A DNA stretch of 64,000 nt from VHCN01 sp964589935 (GTDB lineage Bacteria; Verrucomicrobiota; Verrucomicrobiia; Limisphaerales; VHCN01): contig CAZPVD010000006.1 in assembly GCA_964589935.1 (NCBI GenBank), forward strand, positions 157,630 to 221,629. The letters are read 5' to 3'. The translations under genes were made by a program, and so were the position numbers. Below, piece by piece: positions 31,475 through 44,000 of the stretch. The number at the start of each line of letters is the position of its first letter. The stretch's first letter is position 1. The notes beneath the pieces were generated by a model. That model was given only the letters and a program-made list of their open reading frames with translations. It was not told where the DNA came from and made no database searches.

Positions 31475-34400
31475 ATGCACTGCCGAGCGACCGTCATTCT
31501 ATTCATCGCCCTGATTTCCATATGCGCGGTCGCGGTTCACGCCGCCGACGCGGAGCGGTTGATGCAGCTTCAAAATCGCGGCGCAACGTCCGCCGCAAAA
31601 GTGGATTTCCGACGCGATGTGTTGCCGGTGCTGTCCTCGAAGTGCTTCGCCTGCCACGGCCCGGATGAGTCCGCGCGCAAGGCCAGGCTCCGCCTCGATG
31701 TGCGCGAGGAAGCGCTCAAAAACCGCGACGGTGTGCGCCCGATCGTGCCGGGAAAACTCTCGCAGAGCGAAGTCATCAAACGCATCACGACCAAGGACGA
31801 CGACGACATCATGCCGCCGTTGAAAGGCGGGCACCCGCTCTCGCCAAAGGAAATTGCGCTGCTCAAAAAATGGATCGAAGCCGGCGCGCCCTACGACCAG
31901 CACTGGGCGTTCGTAAAGCCGCAGTTGCCCGCGCTGCCGAAGGTGCGAAACACGAAGTGGCCGCAGAACGGCATTGATAACTTCGTCCTCGCGCGGCTTG
32001 AAAAAGATGGACTCAAGCCCGCGCCGCCCGCCGACCCGCACACGTTGCTTCGCCGCGTGTCACTCGATCTCACCGGCCTGCCGCCGACGCCGCGGGAAAT
32101 GGCGGACTTCATCGCCGACAAATCATCAAACGCTTACGAAAAGGCCGTTGATCGTTTGCTGACTTCTCCCGCTTACGGCGAGCGCATGGCGCGCGTGTGG
32201 CTCGATCTGGCGCGCTATGCGGACAGCGCGGGCTACGGCTCCGATCCGCTGCGGCTGAACATCTGGCCGTATCGCGACTGGGTCATCAAGGCCTTCAACC
32301 GCAACCTGCCTTACGACAGGTTCACGCTGGAGCAGATCGCGGGCGATCTCCTTCCCGACTCGACCACCGAGCAGCAAACCGCGACGGCGTTTCATCGCAA
32401 CACGATGACGAACACCGAGGGCGGCACCGACGACGAGGAGTTCCGCGTCGCCGCCGTGAAGGACCGCATCGCCACGACGATGCAGGTCTGGATGGGACTC
32501 ACGATGAACTGCGCGCAGTGCCACACGCACAAATACGACCCGATCTCGAACAAGGAGTATTACCAGTTCTACGCCATGTTCAACCAGACCGAGGACAACG
32601 ACCAGCCCGACGAGCGCCCCACGCTGCCGCTGCCGACGCCCGAGGAAAAATCGAAGATGGAAAAGTTCAAGGCGCAGCTCGCGGAACTCGAAAAGAAACT
32701 CACCGCGCCCACGCCTGAATTGCTCAAGAACCTCGACGAATGGGCGAAGAAGCAGACCGACGAAATCTGGACCGTGCTCGAGCCGGAAGACTTTGATTCC
32801 GCAAACGGCGCGACACTCACAAAGCAGACGGACAATTCGATTCTTGCGAGCGGCAAATCGCCCGACACGGACACTTGCACCATCCGCCTGAACACGAAGC
32901 TGAAAAACATCTCGGCGCTGCGGCTCGAAGTGCTTCCTGACGAAAGCCTGCCAGGAAAAAGCAGCGGCCGCGGCGAGAAAGGCAATTCGGTGGTGAGCAC
33001 CTTCAAGGTAGCCACGCAGCCGGTGAAGCCGGACTTCAAGAAGGCGCGCTTCGTCCGCGTCGAGCTGCCCGGCGAGAACCGTGTGCTGTCCCTCGCGGAG
33101 GTGCAGGTGTTCAGCGCGCGGAAAAATGTCGCGCCCAACGGCAAGGCGACGCAGTCAAGCACTGACCTCGGCGCGGAAGCGGCGCGGGCGATTGACGGCA
33201 GGACCGACGGCGATTTCAAGGCCGGGAAGTCCACGACGCACACGAAGACCGAGGACAATCCGTGGTGGGAAGTGGACCTCGGCGCGGAAGTGCCCATCGA
33301 GGAAATCGCTCTCTGGAACCGCACCGACGCCGGCCTCGGCACGCGGCTGGCGAACTTCAAGATTTTCGCGCTCGACGCCGCGCGTAAAGAAATTTTCACG
33401 CAAACCGTCGCGCAACCGCCCGCGCCGAACCAACGCTTCAATCTCGTCGGCGAAAAATCCGTGACACTTGAAAATGCGACCGCTGATTTCAGCGACGGCG
33501 GCAACACGCCGGACAAGGCGATTGACAAGGACGAGAAGACCGGCTGGTCCGTGGGCGAGACGAACGCGCAGCCGCACTTCGCCGTGTTCGAGACGAGCGG
33601 CAGCGTCGGCGACACGAACGGCACGGTGCTGGTGTTCACGATTTCACAGGCCGCCGGCAAGCAGGCCACGCTCGGGCGCTTCCGCCTGTCCGCGACGACT
33701 TCCGCCAAGCCCGTGCGCGTCGTGCCGCAAAAAATCCGCGACCTGCTCGCAAAGGAACAGCGTAAGCCCGATGACGACAAGGAACTCACGAAGTATTACG
33801 CCGACTTCGCGCCATCGCTCTCCAAGACTCGTGCCGAACGCGACAAGGCGAAGAAAGACCTCGACGCCGTGAAACCTGTTGCCGTGCCCGTGATGCGCGA
33901 AGTCGCGAAGGACAAGGCGCGCACGACGAAGCTGATGGTGAAAGGCAACTTCCTCAACACGACGGATGAGGTTCAGCCCGCGTTCCTCAGCGCTTTCGCC
34001 CCGCCGAAGAAGGAAACACCGCTCACGCGCCTCGGCGTCGCGCAGTGGCTCACGTCGCCGGACAACCCGCTCACCGCGCGCGTCGCCGTGAACCGTTTCT
34101 GGGCGCAGCTTTTCGGCGCCGGCCTCGTCGAGACGGAGGAGGACTTCGGCACGCAGGGCGCGCTGCCGAGCCATCCCGAACTGCTCGACTGGCTCGCGGT
34201 GGTGTTCAGTTCGCACGCGACGATGCGGCCCTCGCTCGAAGGCACGCCCGAACTCGAATGGGACATGAAACGCCTGCTGAAACTCATCGTGATGAGCGCG
34301 ACGTATCAGCAATCCTCGCGCGTCGCGGCCGACGTGCAGAAGAAAGACCCGCGCAATCGCCTGCTCTTCCACTACCCGCGCCGGCGGCTCGACGCGGAAA

Positions 34401-35005
34401 CCTTGCGCGACCAGGCGCTCGCGTTGAGTGGACTTCTCAGCAAAAAAATCGGCGGGCCAAGCGTGTATCCGCCGCAGCCGGACGGCCTGTGGCGCGCGGC
34501 CTTCAACGGCCAGCGCAACTGGGCCACGAGCACGGGCGAGGACCGCTACCGCCGCGGCCTCTACACCTTCTGGCGTCGCACCGTGCCGTATCCGAGCATG
34601 GCGACGTTCGACGCGCCGAGCCGCGAGAACTGCACCGTGCGCCGCCTGCCGACGAACACGCCGCTCCAGGCCTTTGTCACGCTCAACGACCCGGCCTACG
34701 TCGAGATGGCGCAGGCGCTCGGCCGCCGCCTCGTGAAGGAGGGCGGTGCGACCGCGACCGACCGCGCGCGCTTTGGCCTGCAACTCGCGCTGTCCCGCCC
34801 GGCGAGCGCGGAACAAGTGCAAGCCCTCGTCTCGCTCTACGAAAAAGAACTCGCGCACTATCGCGGCGACACGGAAGCCGCGAAGAAACTCGCGACTGAA
34901 CCGCTCGGCAAACTCCCCGACGGCCTCGACGCCGCCGAAGCCGCCGCGTGGACGGTCGTGGCAAATGTGCTGTTGAATCTGGATGGTGTGCTGACGAAGG
35001 GGTAA
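31475..35005 (+). CDS. Planctomycete-type cytochrome c / DUF1549 / DUF1553 protein with F5/8-type domain
   Basis: About 1176 residues. Sec signal (ATVILFIALISICAVAVHAA). Single heme site in SSKCFACHGPDESARKARLR, a PSCyt1 domain ending PLSPKEIALLKKWIEAGAPY. DUF1549 follows (WPQNGIDNFVLARLEKDGL, LDLTGLPPTPREM, CAQCHTHKYDPIS). Residues about 540-650 form an F5/8 C (discoidin)-like carbohydrate-binding insert (NGKATQSSTDLGAEAARAID, WWEVDLGAEVPIEEIALWNR). The C-terminus is DUF1553 (TRLGVAQWLTSPDNPLTARV, PSHPELLDWLA, PRRRLDAETLRDQALALSG). Such exported proteins usually pair with DUF1501. Here they are separated by a DUF4145 gene. Function unknown, presumably extracellular polysaccharide-related. 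Confidence 0.9.
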   Translation: MHCRATVILFIALISICAVAVHAADAERLMQLQNRGATSAAKVDFRRDVLPVLSSKCFACHGPDESARKARLRLDVREEALKNRDGVRPIVPGKLSQSEVIKRITTKDDDDIMPPLKGGHPLSPKEIALLKKWIEAGAPYDQHWAFVKPQLPALPKVRNTKWPQNGIDNFVLARLEKDGLKPAPPADPHTLLRRVSLDLTGLPPTPREMADFIADKSSNAYEKAVDRLLTSPAYGERMARVWLDLARYADSAGYGSDPLRLNIWPYRDWVIKAFNRNLPYDRFTLEQIAGDLLPDSTTEQQTATAFHRNTMTNTEGGTDDEEFRVAAVKDRIATTMQVWMGLTMNCAQCHTHKYDPISNKEYYQFYAMFNQTEDNDQPDERPTLPLPTPEEKSKMEKFKAQLAELEKKLTAPTPELLKNLDEWAKKQTDEIWTVLEPEDFDSANGATLTKQTDNSILASGKSPDTDTCTIRLNTKLKNISALRLEVLPDESLPGKSSGRGEKGNSVVSTFKVATQPVKPDFKKARFVRVELPGENRVLSLAEVQVFSARKNVAPNGKATQSSTDLGAEAARAIDGRTDGDFKAGKSTTHTKTEDNPWWEVDLGAEVPIEEIALWNRTDAGLGTRLANFKIFALDAARKEIFTQTVAQPPAPNQRFNLVGEKSVTLENATADFSDGGNTPDKAIDKDEKTGWSVGETNAQPHFAVFETSGSVGDTNGTVLVFTISQAAGKQATLGRFRLSATTSAKPVRVVPQKIRDLLAKEQRKPDDDKELTKYYADFAPSLSKTRAERDKAKKDLDAVKPVAVPVMREVAKDKARTTKLMVKGNFLNTTDEVQPAFLSAFAPPKKETPLTRLGVAQWLTSPDNPLTARVAVNRFWAQLFGAGLVETEEDFGTQGALPSHPELLDWLAVVFSSHATMRPSLEGTPELEWDMKRLLKLIVMSATYQQSSRVAADVQKKDPRNRLLFHYPRRRLDAETLRDQALALSGLLSKKIGGPSVYPPQPDGLWRAAFNGQRNWATSTGEDRYRRGLYTFWRRTVPYPSMATFDAPSRENCTVRRLPTNTPLQAFVTLNDPAYVEMAQALGRRLVKEGGATATDRARFGLQLALSRPASAEQVQALVSLYEKELAHYRGDTEAAKKLATEPLGKLPDGLDAAEAAAWTVVANVLLNLDGVLTKG

Positions 35006-35014
35006 GAATCGTTC

Positions 35015-35731
35015 ATGAAAATCAACTGGGAATGTCCATTTTGTAACCACAAAGCCGTTGTTCACGATGGCAACGAAGGAACAATTTCAACATTCCGACA
35101 TCGCTTTAAGGAGGGTAACAAATACGGCCATCAGTTAATTACCGGACAAGTTATTGTTTGCCCGAATAGCGAATGTGAGGAATACGCAGTCTACTTATTT
35201 TTGGCTGATTCGAATTACGAATATGGCCAGTATATAGACAAACAACCGAAAAGAGTTTGGCAGCTCATCCCGGAGTCTGATGCAAAAGTCTTTCCTAGCT
35301 ATGTCCCGCAAGCACTGCGCGATGACTACCGAGAAGCCTGTTTAATCAAAAAGGTGTCGCCCAAAGCGTCTGCAACACTTTCTCGCCGATGCATTCAGGG
35401 AATCATTCGTGATTTCTGGAAAGTTACGAAGGCTCGGCTTGTAGATGAGGTTGATGCGATCAAGGATCGGGTCGATCCAGTTACGTGGGAAGCAATCGAC
35501 TCCGTCCGGAAGATCGGGAACATCGGGGCCCACATGGAGAAAGACATCAATATTATCGTTGAGGTGGAACCTGAGGAGGCATCTTTACTAATTAGCTTAA
35601 TCGAAACACTACTGGTAGATTGGTATGTTGCACGACATGAACGCCAACAAAGAATGTTGAAGATCAAGGCAGTGTCGGATGCGAAGGAAAATGCCCGTCA
35701 GCAACCACAGAAAAAGGTCAGCGGAAGTTGA
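35015..35731 (+). CDS. DUF4145-like protein with N-terminal zinc ribbon
   Basis: 238 residues. N-terminal zinc-binding pattern WECPFCNHKAVVHDG plus VCPNSECEEYAVYL. The C-terminal helical part SPKASATLSRRCIQGIIRDF, KIGNIGAHMEKD and EASLLISLIETLLVDWYVAR fits DUF4145, a HEPN-related family frequently seen with restriction or toxin systems. Base composition is clearly lower (43% GC in 35041-35100, 65% in 36721-36780), with many AT-rich codons. It lies nine bases after the DUF1553 gene and nine before the DUF1501 gene, so it looks inserted into that pair. No partner nuclease or methylase is adjacent. Confidence 0.8.
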   Translation: MKINWECPFCNHKAVVHDGNEGTISTFRHRFKEGNKYGHQLITGQVIVCPNSECEEYAVYLFLADSNYEYGQYIDKQPKRVWQLIPESDAKVFPSYVPQALRDDYREACLIKKVSPKASATLSRRCIQGIIRDFWKVTKARLVDEVDAIKDRVDPVTWEAIDSVRKIGNIGAHMEKDINIIVEVEPEEASLLISLIETLLVDWYVARHERQQRMLKIKAVSDAKENARQQPQKKVSGS

Positions 35732-35740
35732 TTCAAGTTT

Positions 35741-37218
<1,478 letters not shown>

Positions 37219-37222
<4 letters not shown>

Positions 37223-38016
37223 GGAACGCAGTTGCGTTCACACTCGGCCTGCTCGTGGCGGCGTTTAATGCGAAATCGCAAACGCAGTTGCGGGCAGCGC
37301 CGCAAATTTTTCCCGCTGCTCCGGCCACAAACAAATGGGTGCTTACGTTCAGCGACGAGTTCAACGGGACCGCGCTTGACCTAACGAAATGGAATCCCAA
37401 GGACCCGTGGGGGCGCGAGCGCAACGCGGAATTGCAGGCTTATGTGACGAATGCGTTCACGGTGCATGACGGCGTGCTCGCCATCAAATGCGACCGGGGC
37501 CGCGCGGAATACGCGGGCAAGATGCGGCACTTCACATCGGGCATGATGACGACGTATCAGAAATTCAGCCAAAAGTTCGGGCGATGGGAGATTCGCTGCC
37601 GTGTGCCGAAGGGCAAAGGTTTCTGGCCTGCGTTCTGGCTGTTGCCTGAGCCGCTCGGCTGGCCGCCGGAGATTGACGTGCTCGAAATCCTCGGCCGAGA
37701 GCCGGACAGAATTCACATGACGCACCACTGGCACGACTCAGAAAGGCGCCTCCGGTCCGACACGAAGGATTGGGCCGGGCCGGATTTTTCGGCGGATTTT
37801 CACACGTTCGCCGTCGAGTGGGAGGCGGATCACATCGCATGGTTTGTGGACGGCGTCGAGCGGCACCGCTCCATGAAAAGCATCCCGCAAGTGCCGATGT
37901 ATATGCTTGTCAACCTCGCGCTCGGCGGTGATTGGGCGCAGGCGCCGGACGACACGACACCATTCCCCGGCTGCTTCGAGGTGGATTACGTCCGCGTGTA
38001 TCGCAAGGCCGAATAA
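37219..38016 (+). CDS. Glycoside hydrolase family 16 protein
   Basis: 265 residues. Sec-like signal at the N-terminus (NAVAFTLGLLVAAFNAKS), then FSDEFNGTALDLTKW, the usual GH16 opening. Catalytic motif EIDVLEILG (E-x-D-x-x-E, two Glu and one Asp). FWPAFWLLPEPLGWPP and HTFAVEWEADHIAWFVDG are family motifs. Ends HVRVYRKAE-like (FEVDYVRVYRKAE). GH16 acts on beta-glucans, laminarin, agar or porphyran; the subtype is not clear. GTG start overlaps the DUF1501 stop (GTGA), so it is in an operon with it. Confidence 0.92.
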
Positions 38017-38033
38017 TTCTCAACTGCTCCGGC

Positions 38034-38062
38034 TTGCTTCAAGCACGGCACGCACTTACCTT
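38034..38062 (+). promoter_or_regulatory. Promoter of uvrA, probably leaderless
   Basis: TTGCTT (38034-38039), 17 bases, TACCTT (38057-38062), eight bases before the ATG. Identical hexamers and spacing to the rpmB promoter. No LexA-like box was seen. Confidence 0.55.
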
Positions 38063-38070
38063 CGCGCACC

Positions 38071-41000
38071 ATGTCGGCTGCAAATGGCGGCGGCGCGATT
38101 CGCCTGCGCGGCGTCCGTCACAACAACCTCAAGAATTTTGACCTCGACCTGCCGTTGGGCCGGCTCATCGTCATCACCGGCCTGAGCGGGTCGGGCAAGT
38201 CGTCGCTCGCGTTTGACACGCTTTTTGCCGAGGGACAGCGCCGCTACATCGAGACCTTCTCGCCCTACGCGCGGCAGTTCTTCGACCGCATGGACAAGCC
38301 GCGGGTGGACAGCATCGAGGGCATCCCGCCGGCCATCGCCATCGAGCAGCGCAACGCCGTTCGCACCACGCGCTCGACCGTCGGCACGATGACGGAAATC
38401 TGCGACTACATGAAGGTCGTGTGGCCACACCTCGCGAAGCTGCATTGCAAGCAATGCGGTAAACCCGTCGAAAAAGAATCGCCGCAGCGCGTGTGGGAGA
38501 AGTTGAATTCAGAATTTGGAATTCAGGATTTAGAATTCCTTGTGACGTTCGATCTGCCGTTAACGGAAAAACTTTCGCTCAAGGACTCGCTTCAACTCGT
38601 CGCGAAGCAGGGCTATCAGCGGCTGCTCATCGAGGGCGAAGCCATCCGGCTCGAAGATGCCCCAGCGAAGTTCACGGGACACGGGACACGAAGCGCGCTC
38701 ACCATCATTCAAGACCGCCTCAAGCTCGCGCCTCGCTCCCGCGCACGCTTCATCGAAGCCTGCGAGCAGGCGTATCATTTCGGCAAGGGCCGGCTCGCTG
38801 TCCACCTGCCCGGCTCGCGCACCGGACACGATTCACAATTCACGATCCACGATTCACTCCAATTCTCCAACCGCCTCCACTGCGCCACCTGCAACCTCGA
38901 TTATCGCGAGCCTTCGTCCGCATTGTTCAGCTTCAATCATCCCACCGGCGCGTGCCCGGCGTGCAAGGGCTTCGGCCGCGTCATCAGCATTGACTACGAC
39001 CTCGCGGTGCCCGACCGCTCGCGCACGCTCGCCGAAGGTGTCGTCAAACCGTGGCTCACCGCCACCGGTGTCGAGTGCCAGGACGACTTGATGAAGTTCT
39101 GCAAAAAGCGCGGCGTGCCGGTGAACGTGCCGTTCCACGAATTGCCTCGCGAGGCGCAGGACTGGGTGATGAACGGCGATCCTGGCTACGATTCCAACGA
39201 TCCCGCGCACCGCTGGCCGAAGCTGTGGTATGGCGTGAAGGGCTACTTCCGCTGGCTCGAAAGCAAGAGCTACAAAATGCACGTGCGCGTGCTGCTCTCG
39301 CGCTATCGTGCCTACACGAAATGCCCCGCCTGCGACGGAAAGCGCTTCCAGCCGGAGGCGCTGCTCTATCGAATTTGGAATTCAGAATTCGGAATTCGGA
39401 ATGATTCGATCGCATCGGAAGTGTCATCAGGTTCCGCACTCCGCTCCGCTTTGACGCTCGCCGACTTCTACGCACTGCCCATCCGAGACGCGCTGCAACT
39501 CATCGTGCAACTCGCCGACTCCGCTCAATCGGCAATCGCCAATCGGCAATCGGCAATGGCCGTTGCCCTCGACGAAGTTCGCGCGCGCCTCGGTTTTCTC
39601 GCGGAAGTCGGCCTCGGCTATCTCACGCTGGATCGTCCGACGCGCACGCTCTCCGGCGGCGAAACCGAGCGCGTCAACCTCACCACATGCCTCGGCACGC
39701 GCCTCGTGAACACGCTCTTCGTCCTCGATGAGCCGAGCGTCGGCCTGCATCCGCGCGACACCGCGCGGCTCGTGCGCATCCTCGAACGCCTGCGCGACGC
39801 GGGGAACACCGTCGTCGTCGTCGAACACGAAGCCGCCGTGATGCGCGCCGCCGATCAAATCGTGGACCTCGGCCCCGCCAGCGGCGAGCGCGGCGGTGAA
39901 GTTGTCTTTCAAGGCACATTCGCCGAAGTCCTCCATTCCGACCGCTCGCTGACCGGTGCGTATCTGAGTGGACGAAAAGCCATCGCGATCCCTGCGCGCC
40001 GCGTGGCTGCGAATGTTTCCACGCTCACCCCGGCCCGCTCGCTGAGGGAGAACAGCCGCCAGCGTGTCCATAAATTTGAAAGTGCCAAGTCACAGGAGAC
40101 GGTGTCGAAGATTCCCCCTCTCCCAGCGGGAGAGGGCCGGGGTGAGGGAGAATCATTCCATCAAACCTCCACGCTTTCGCCTTCACAGGCGGCACCGCGA
40201 CTACGACTCTCCGGCGCCACGCAGCACAACCTTCGTAACGTCACGGTCGAGATTCCACTTGGCCGTTTCGTCGTCGTCACCGGCGTCAGCGGCTCCGGCA
40301 AGTCCACGTTGATTCGCGACATTTTGTATCCGACGCTTGAAGCAAAATTGCGCGGCGAAATTGAAGCCAAGCCCGCCGCGCAACGGCTCGGTTCCGAGGA
40401 CAACGCTGACCGCGATGATTCAGAACAATCGCCAATCGCCAATCGCCAATCCGCGACTCTCGACGGTTGGCAGTCTTTGAACCGCGCCGTGCTTGTGGAT
40501 CAATCCGCGCTCGGCAAAACACCGCGCTCAAATCCCGCGGTCTATATCGGCGCGTTCGACGACATCCGTGAATTCTTCGCGCAGAGCGAGGCGGCGAAGC
40601 AGCGCGGCCTCAACGCCAGCGCGTTCAGCTTCAACTCCGCGCAAGGCCAGTGCGAGCGCTGCCGCGGCGCGGGCTTCGAGAAGGTCGAGATGCAGTTCCT
40701 CAGCGACGTGTTCATCCGCTGCCCCGATTGCGATGCCCGACGCTATCGCGCGCACATTCTTGATGTAAAAGTCGAGAGCCAGCCCTCGCCTCTCGCCCCT
40801 CGCCCCTCGCCTGTTTCCATGAGCATCGCCGACTTGCTTGACGCGACCGTGGATGACGTCATCGCATTTCTCAGCGCATTTGCGGAGTCGCGTCCGGCAC
40901 AGCGCGCGGCGGAAAAACTGCGGTTGTTGCAGGAAGTCGGCCTCGGTTATCTGCGCCTCGGCCAGCCGATCAACACGTTGAGCGGTGGCGAAAGCCAGCG

Positions 41001-44000
41001 GCTCAAGCTCGTGAGTCACCTCGCTGAAGCGAGTCGAGAGCCAGACACGTCCGCACACGCCCAGTGCTCGACCCTGTTCCTCTTCGACGAGCCGACGACG
41101 GGCCTGCACTTCGACGACGTGCGCGTGTTGCTTGGCGTGTTTCAGCGGCTCGTGAACGCCGGCCATTCCGTGCTCGTCATCGAACACAACCTCGATGTCA
41201 TCAAATCCGCCGACTGGCTGATTGATCTCGGCCCCGACGCGGGCGACGAGGGAGGGCGCATCGTAGCTGAAGGCACGCCGGAGGATGTGGCCAAGTGCAA
41301 GGCGAGCCACACGGGGAGATTTCTTCGGAGCGTTCTTGGTGAGTCGGTGAAAGATGATTCGTGTTCCGTGGTGCGTAAAGAGGCAAGTCCGCTTCCGGTC
41401 ATGCACCATTCACCGCGCGCGACACTCTCCATCCACGGCGCGAGAGAGCACAATCTCAAAAATCTCAGCGTGGACATTCCGCGCGGGAAGTTCGTCGTCG
41501 TCACCGGCGTGAGCGGATCGGGCAAGAGCACGCTTGCGTTTGACCTGTTGTTCGCCGAGGGACAGCGCCGGTTTCTCGACGCGATGAGCGCCTACGCGTG
41601 GCAGTTTGTGGAGCAGATGGCGCGGCCCGACGTGGATTGCATCACCGGCATCCCGCCGACCGTGAGCATCGAGCAGCGCAACTCGCGCGGAGGAGGCAAG
41701 AGCACCGTCGCAACCGTGACGGAGGTGCATCATTTTCTGCGCCTGCTCTTCGCGCGGCTCGGCACGCAGTTCTGCCCGGATTGCAACGTGCCCGTCGAAG
41801 CGCAGACGCGCGATGAAGTCGGACGCCGTCTCCAAATTGAACTCAAACGCCGCGGCGATCTCCTGCTGCTCGCGCCGGTAGTGAAGAATCGCAAGGGCTT
41901 TCACTCCGACGTCGCCGCGTGGGCCGCGAAGCACGGCTACAAGGAACTGCGCGCCGACGGGAAGATGTTCGACACGAGCAAACCGTTCCGCCTCGACCGT
42001 TTCAAGGAACACGACGTGGAAGTCGTGGTTGGTGCTCTTGACCGCAGAGGCCCAGAGGCGCGGAGGAATCAGAAATCAAAAACTTCGCGCCTCCGCGTCT
42101 CTGCGGTGGGAACTCAACAGCAGCTCGTGGACGAAACGCTCTCGCTCGGCCACGGCACGCTGCTCGCGCTCGACAATCACGGCGTCGTCACGGTGCATTC
42201 GACCGAGCGCGCGTGCCCGTCGTGCGGACGTTCCTTCGAGCCGCTTGATCCGAAGAATTTCAGCTACAACTCATCGCAGGGCTGGTGCCCGAAGTGCCGC
42301 GGTTTCGGCGAGCTGTTCTGGATGCCGGAGGACGTGGATCGCGGCGAGCGCGCCGATGCCATCGAGGAAACGTGGTTCAACTGGCAGGAGGGCGAACGCG
42401 AGATTTGTCCCGAATGCAACGGCGCGCGGCTGAACCCTGTCGCGCGCGCGGTGCGGCTGAATGCAGGAGCCGACGTGAGGAGGCTCGCTTCAATACAGAA
42501 AGCGAAACTCTCAGGGCGAAACAAAATAATGGAGCCTCCTCACGCCGGCTCCCACGGCGTGACGATGGATGCGCTCGCGCAAGCCTCTGTCGCAAATGCG
42601 TTCGAGATTTTCCACAAGATCAAGTTTGCCGGGCGCGCCGCGCAGATTGCGCAGGATATTCTGCCGGAGATTCACGAGCGGTTGAAATTCCTCAACGAAG
42701 TCGGCCTCGGTTATCTCCAGCTCGGACGCGGCGTGACGACGCTGTCGGGCGGAGAATCGCAGCGCATCCGGCTCGCGGCGCAGCTTGGCTCGAATCTCAG
42801 CGGCGTGCTCTACGTGCTCGACGAGCCGACCATCGGCCTGCACGCGCGCGACAACGAACAGCTTCTCGCCGCGCTGGAAAAGCTCAAGTCCCGCGGCAAT
42901 TCGCTCGTCGTCGTCGAGCATGACGAGGAGACGATGCGGCGCGCGGATTGGATTCTCGATCTTGGCCCCGGCGCAGGCGTGCGCGGCGGCCAGGTCGTCG
43001 CCAGCGGCACGTTGAACGAACTAATGCGGCACGCCGATTCCGTGACCGGCCAGTGTCTGCGCGCGGAGAAAAAATTTCCGTCACGCGGGGAACGGCGCGC
43101 CGTAGTCGCAAGCTTCAGCTTGCGAGAAAATGTGAAACCTCCGGTGCGCAGGCTGAAGCCTGCGACTACAGATGTTCTCACGCTGCGCGGTGCGAGCGAA
43201 CACAACCTCAAAAAACTCACGGTGCGCATCCCGCTGAACCGCTTCGTCGTCGTCACGGGCGTGAGCGGTTCGGGCAAGAGCACGCTGGTGCGCGAATGTT
43301 TGCTGCCGGTGCTGCGTTCAAAGTTCAAGGTTCAAGGTTCAAGGTTCAAAGTTTCCAAACTGGCGGGCGAGGTGAGCGGACACGAGCATTTCTCCGCGGT
43401 TTACGAGGTGGATCAATCACCCATCGGACGCACGCCGCGCTCGACGCCGGCGACGTATGTGGGGTTTTTCGACGACATTCGCGCGCTGTTCGCACAGGTG
43501 CCCGAGGCGCGGCTGCGCGGCTACGGGCCGGGACGCTTTTCGTTCAACAGCGCGCAGGGACGCTGCCCTGGCTGCGACGGCGCGGGCGAGGTGAAACTCG
43601 AAATGAACTTCCTCCCGCCCGCGTGGGTGCGGTGCGAGGCGTGCGGCGGGGTGCGGTTCAATCGCGAGACGCTCGACATCGAGTTTGGCGGACGCAACAT
43701 CGCGCAAGTGCTCGACCTGAGCGTGGCGGAGGCGCTGGAGTTTTTCGCCGCGTTCCCGCGCATCCGGCGTCCGCTCGAGGCGCTGCGCGACACGGGGCTG
43801 GATTATTTGAAGCTCGGCCAGACGAGTCCGACGTTGAGCGGCGGCGAGGCGCAGCGCGTGAAGCTGGTGACGCATCTGCTCGGCGGCCTGAAGGCGGGAC
43901 CGGACGCGGTGCGAAGTTCAAAGTTCAAAGTTCAAAGTTCAAAGTTGTTCGTGCTCGAAGAGCCCACCATCGGACTGCACATGGCCGACGTGCGGCGGTT

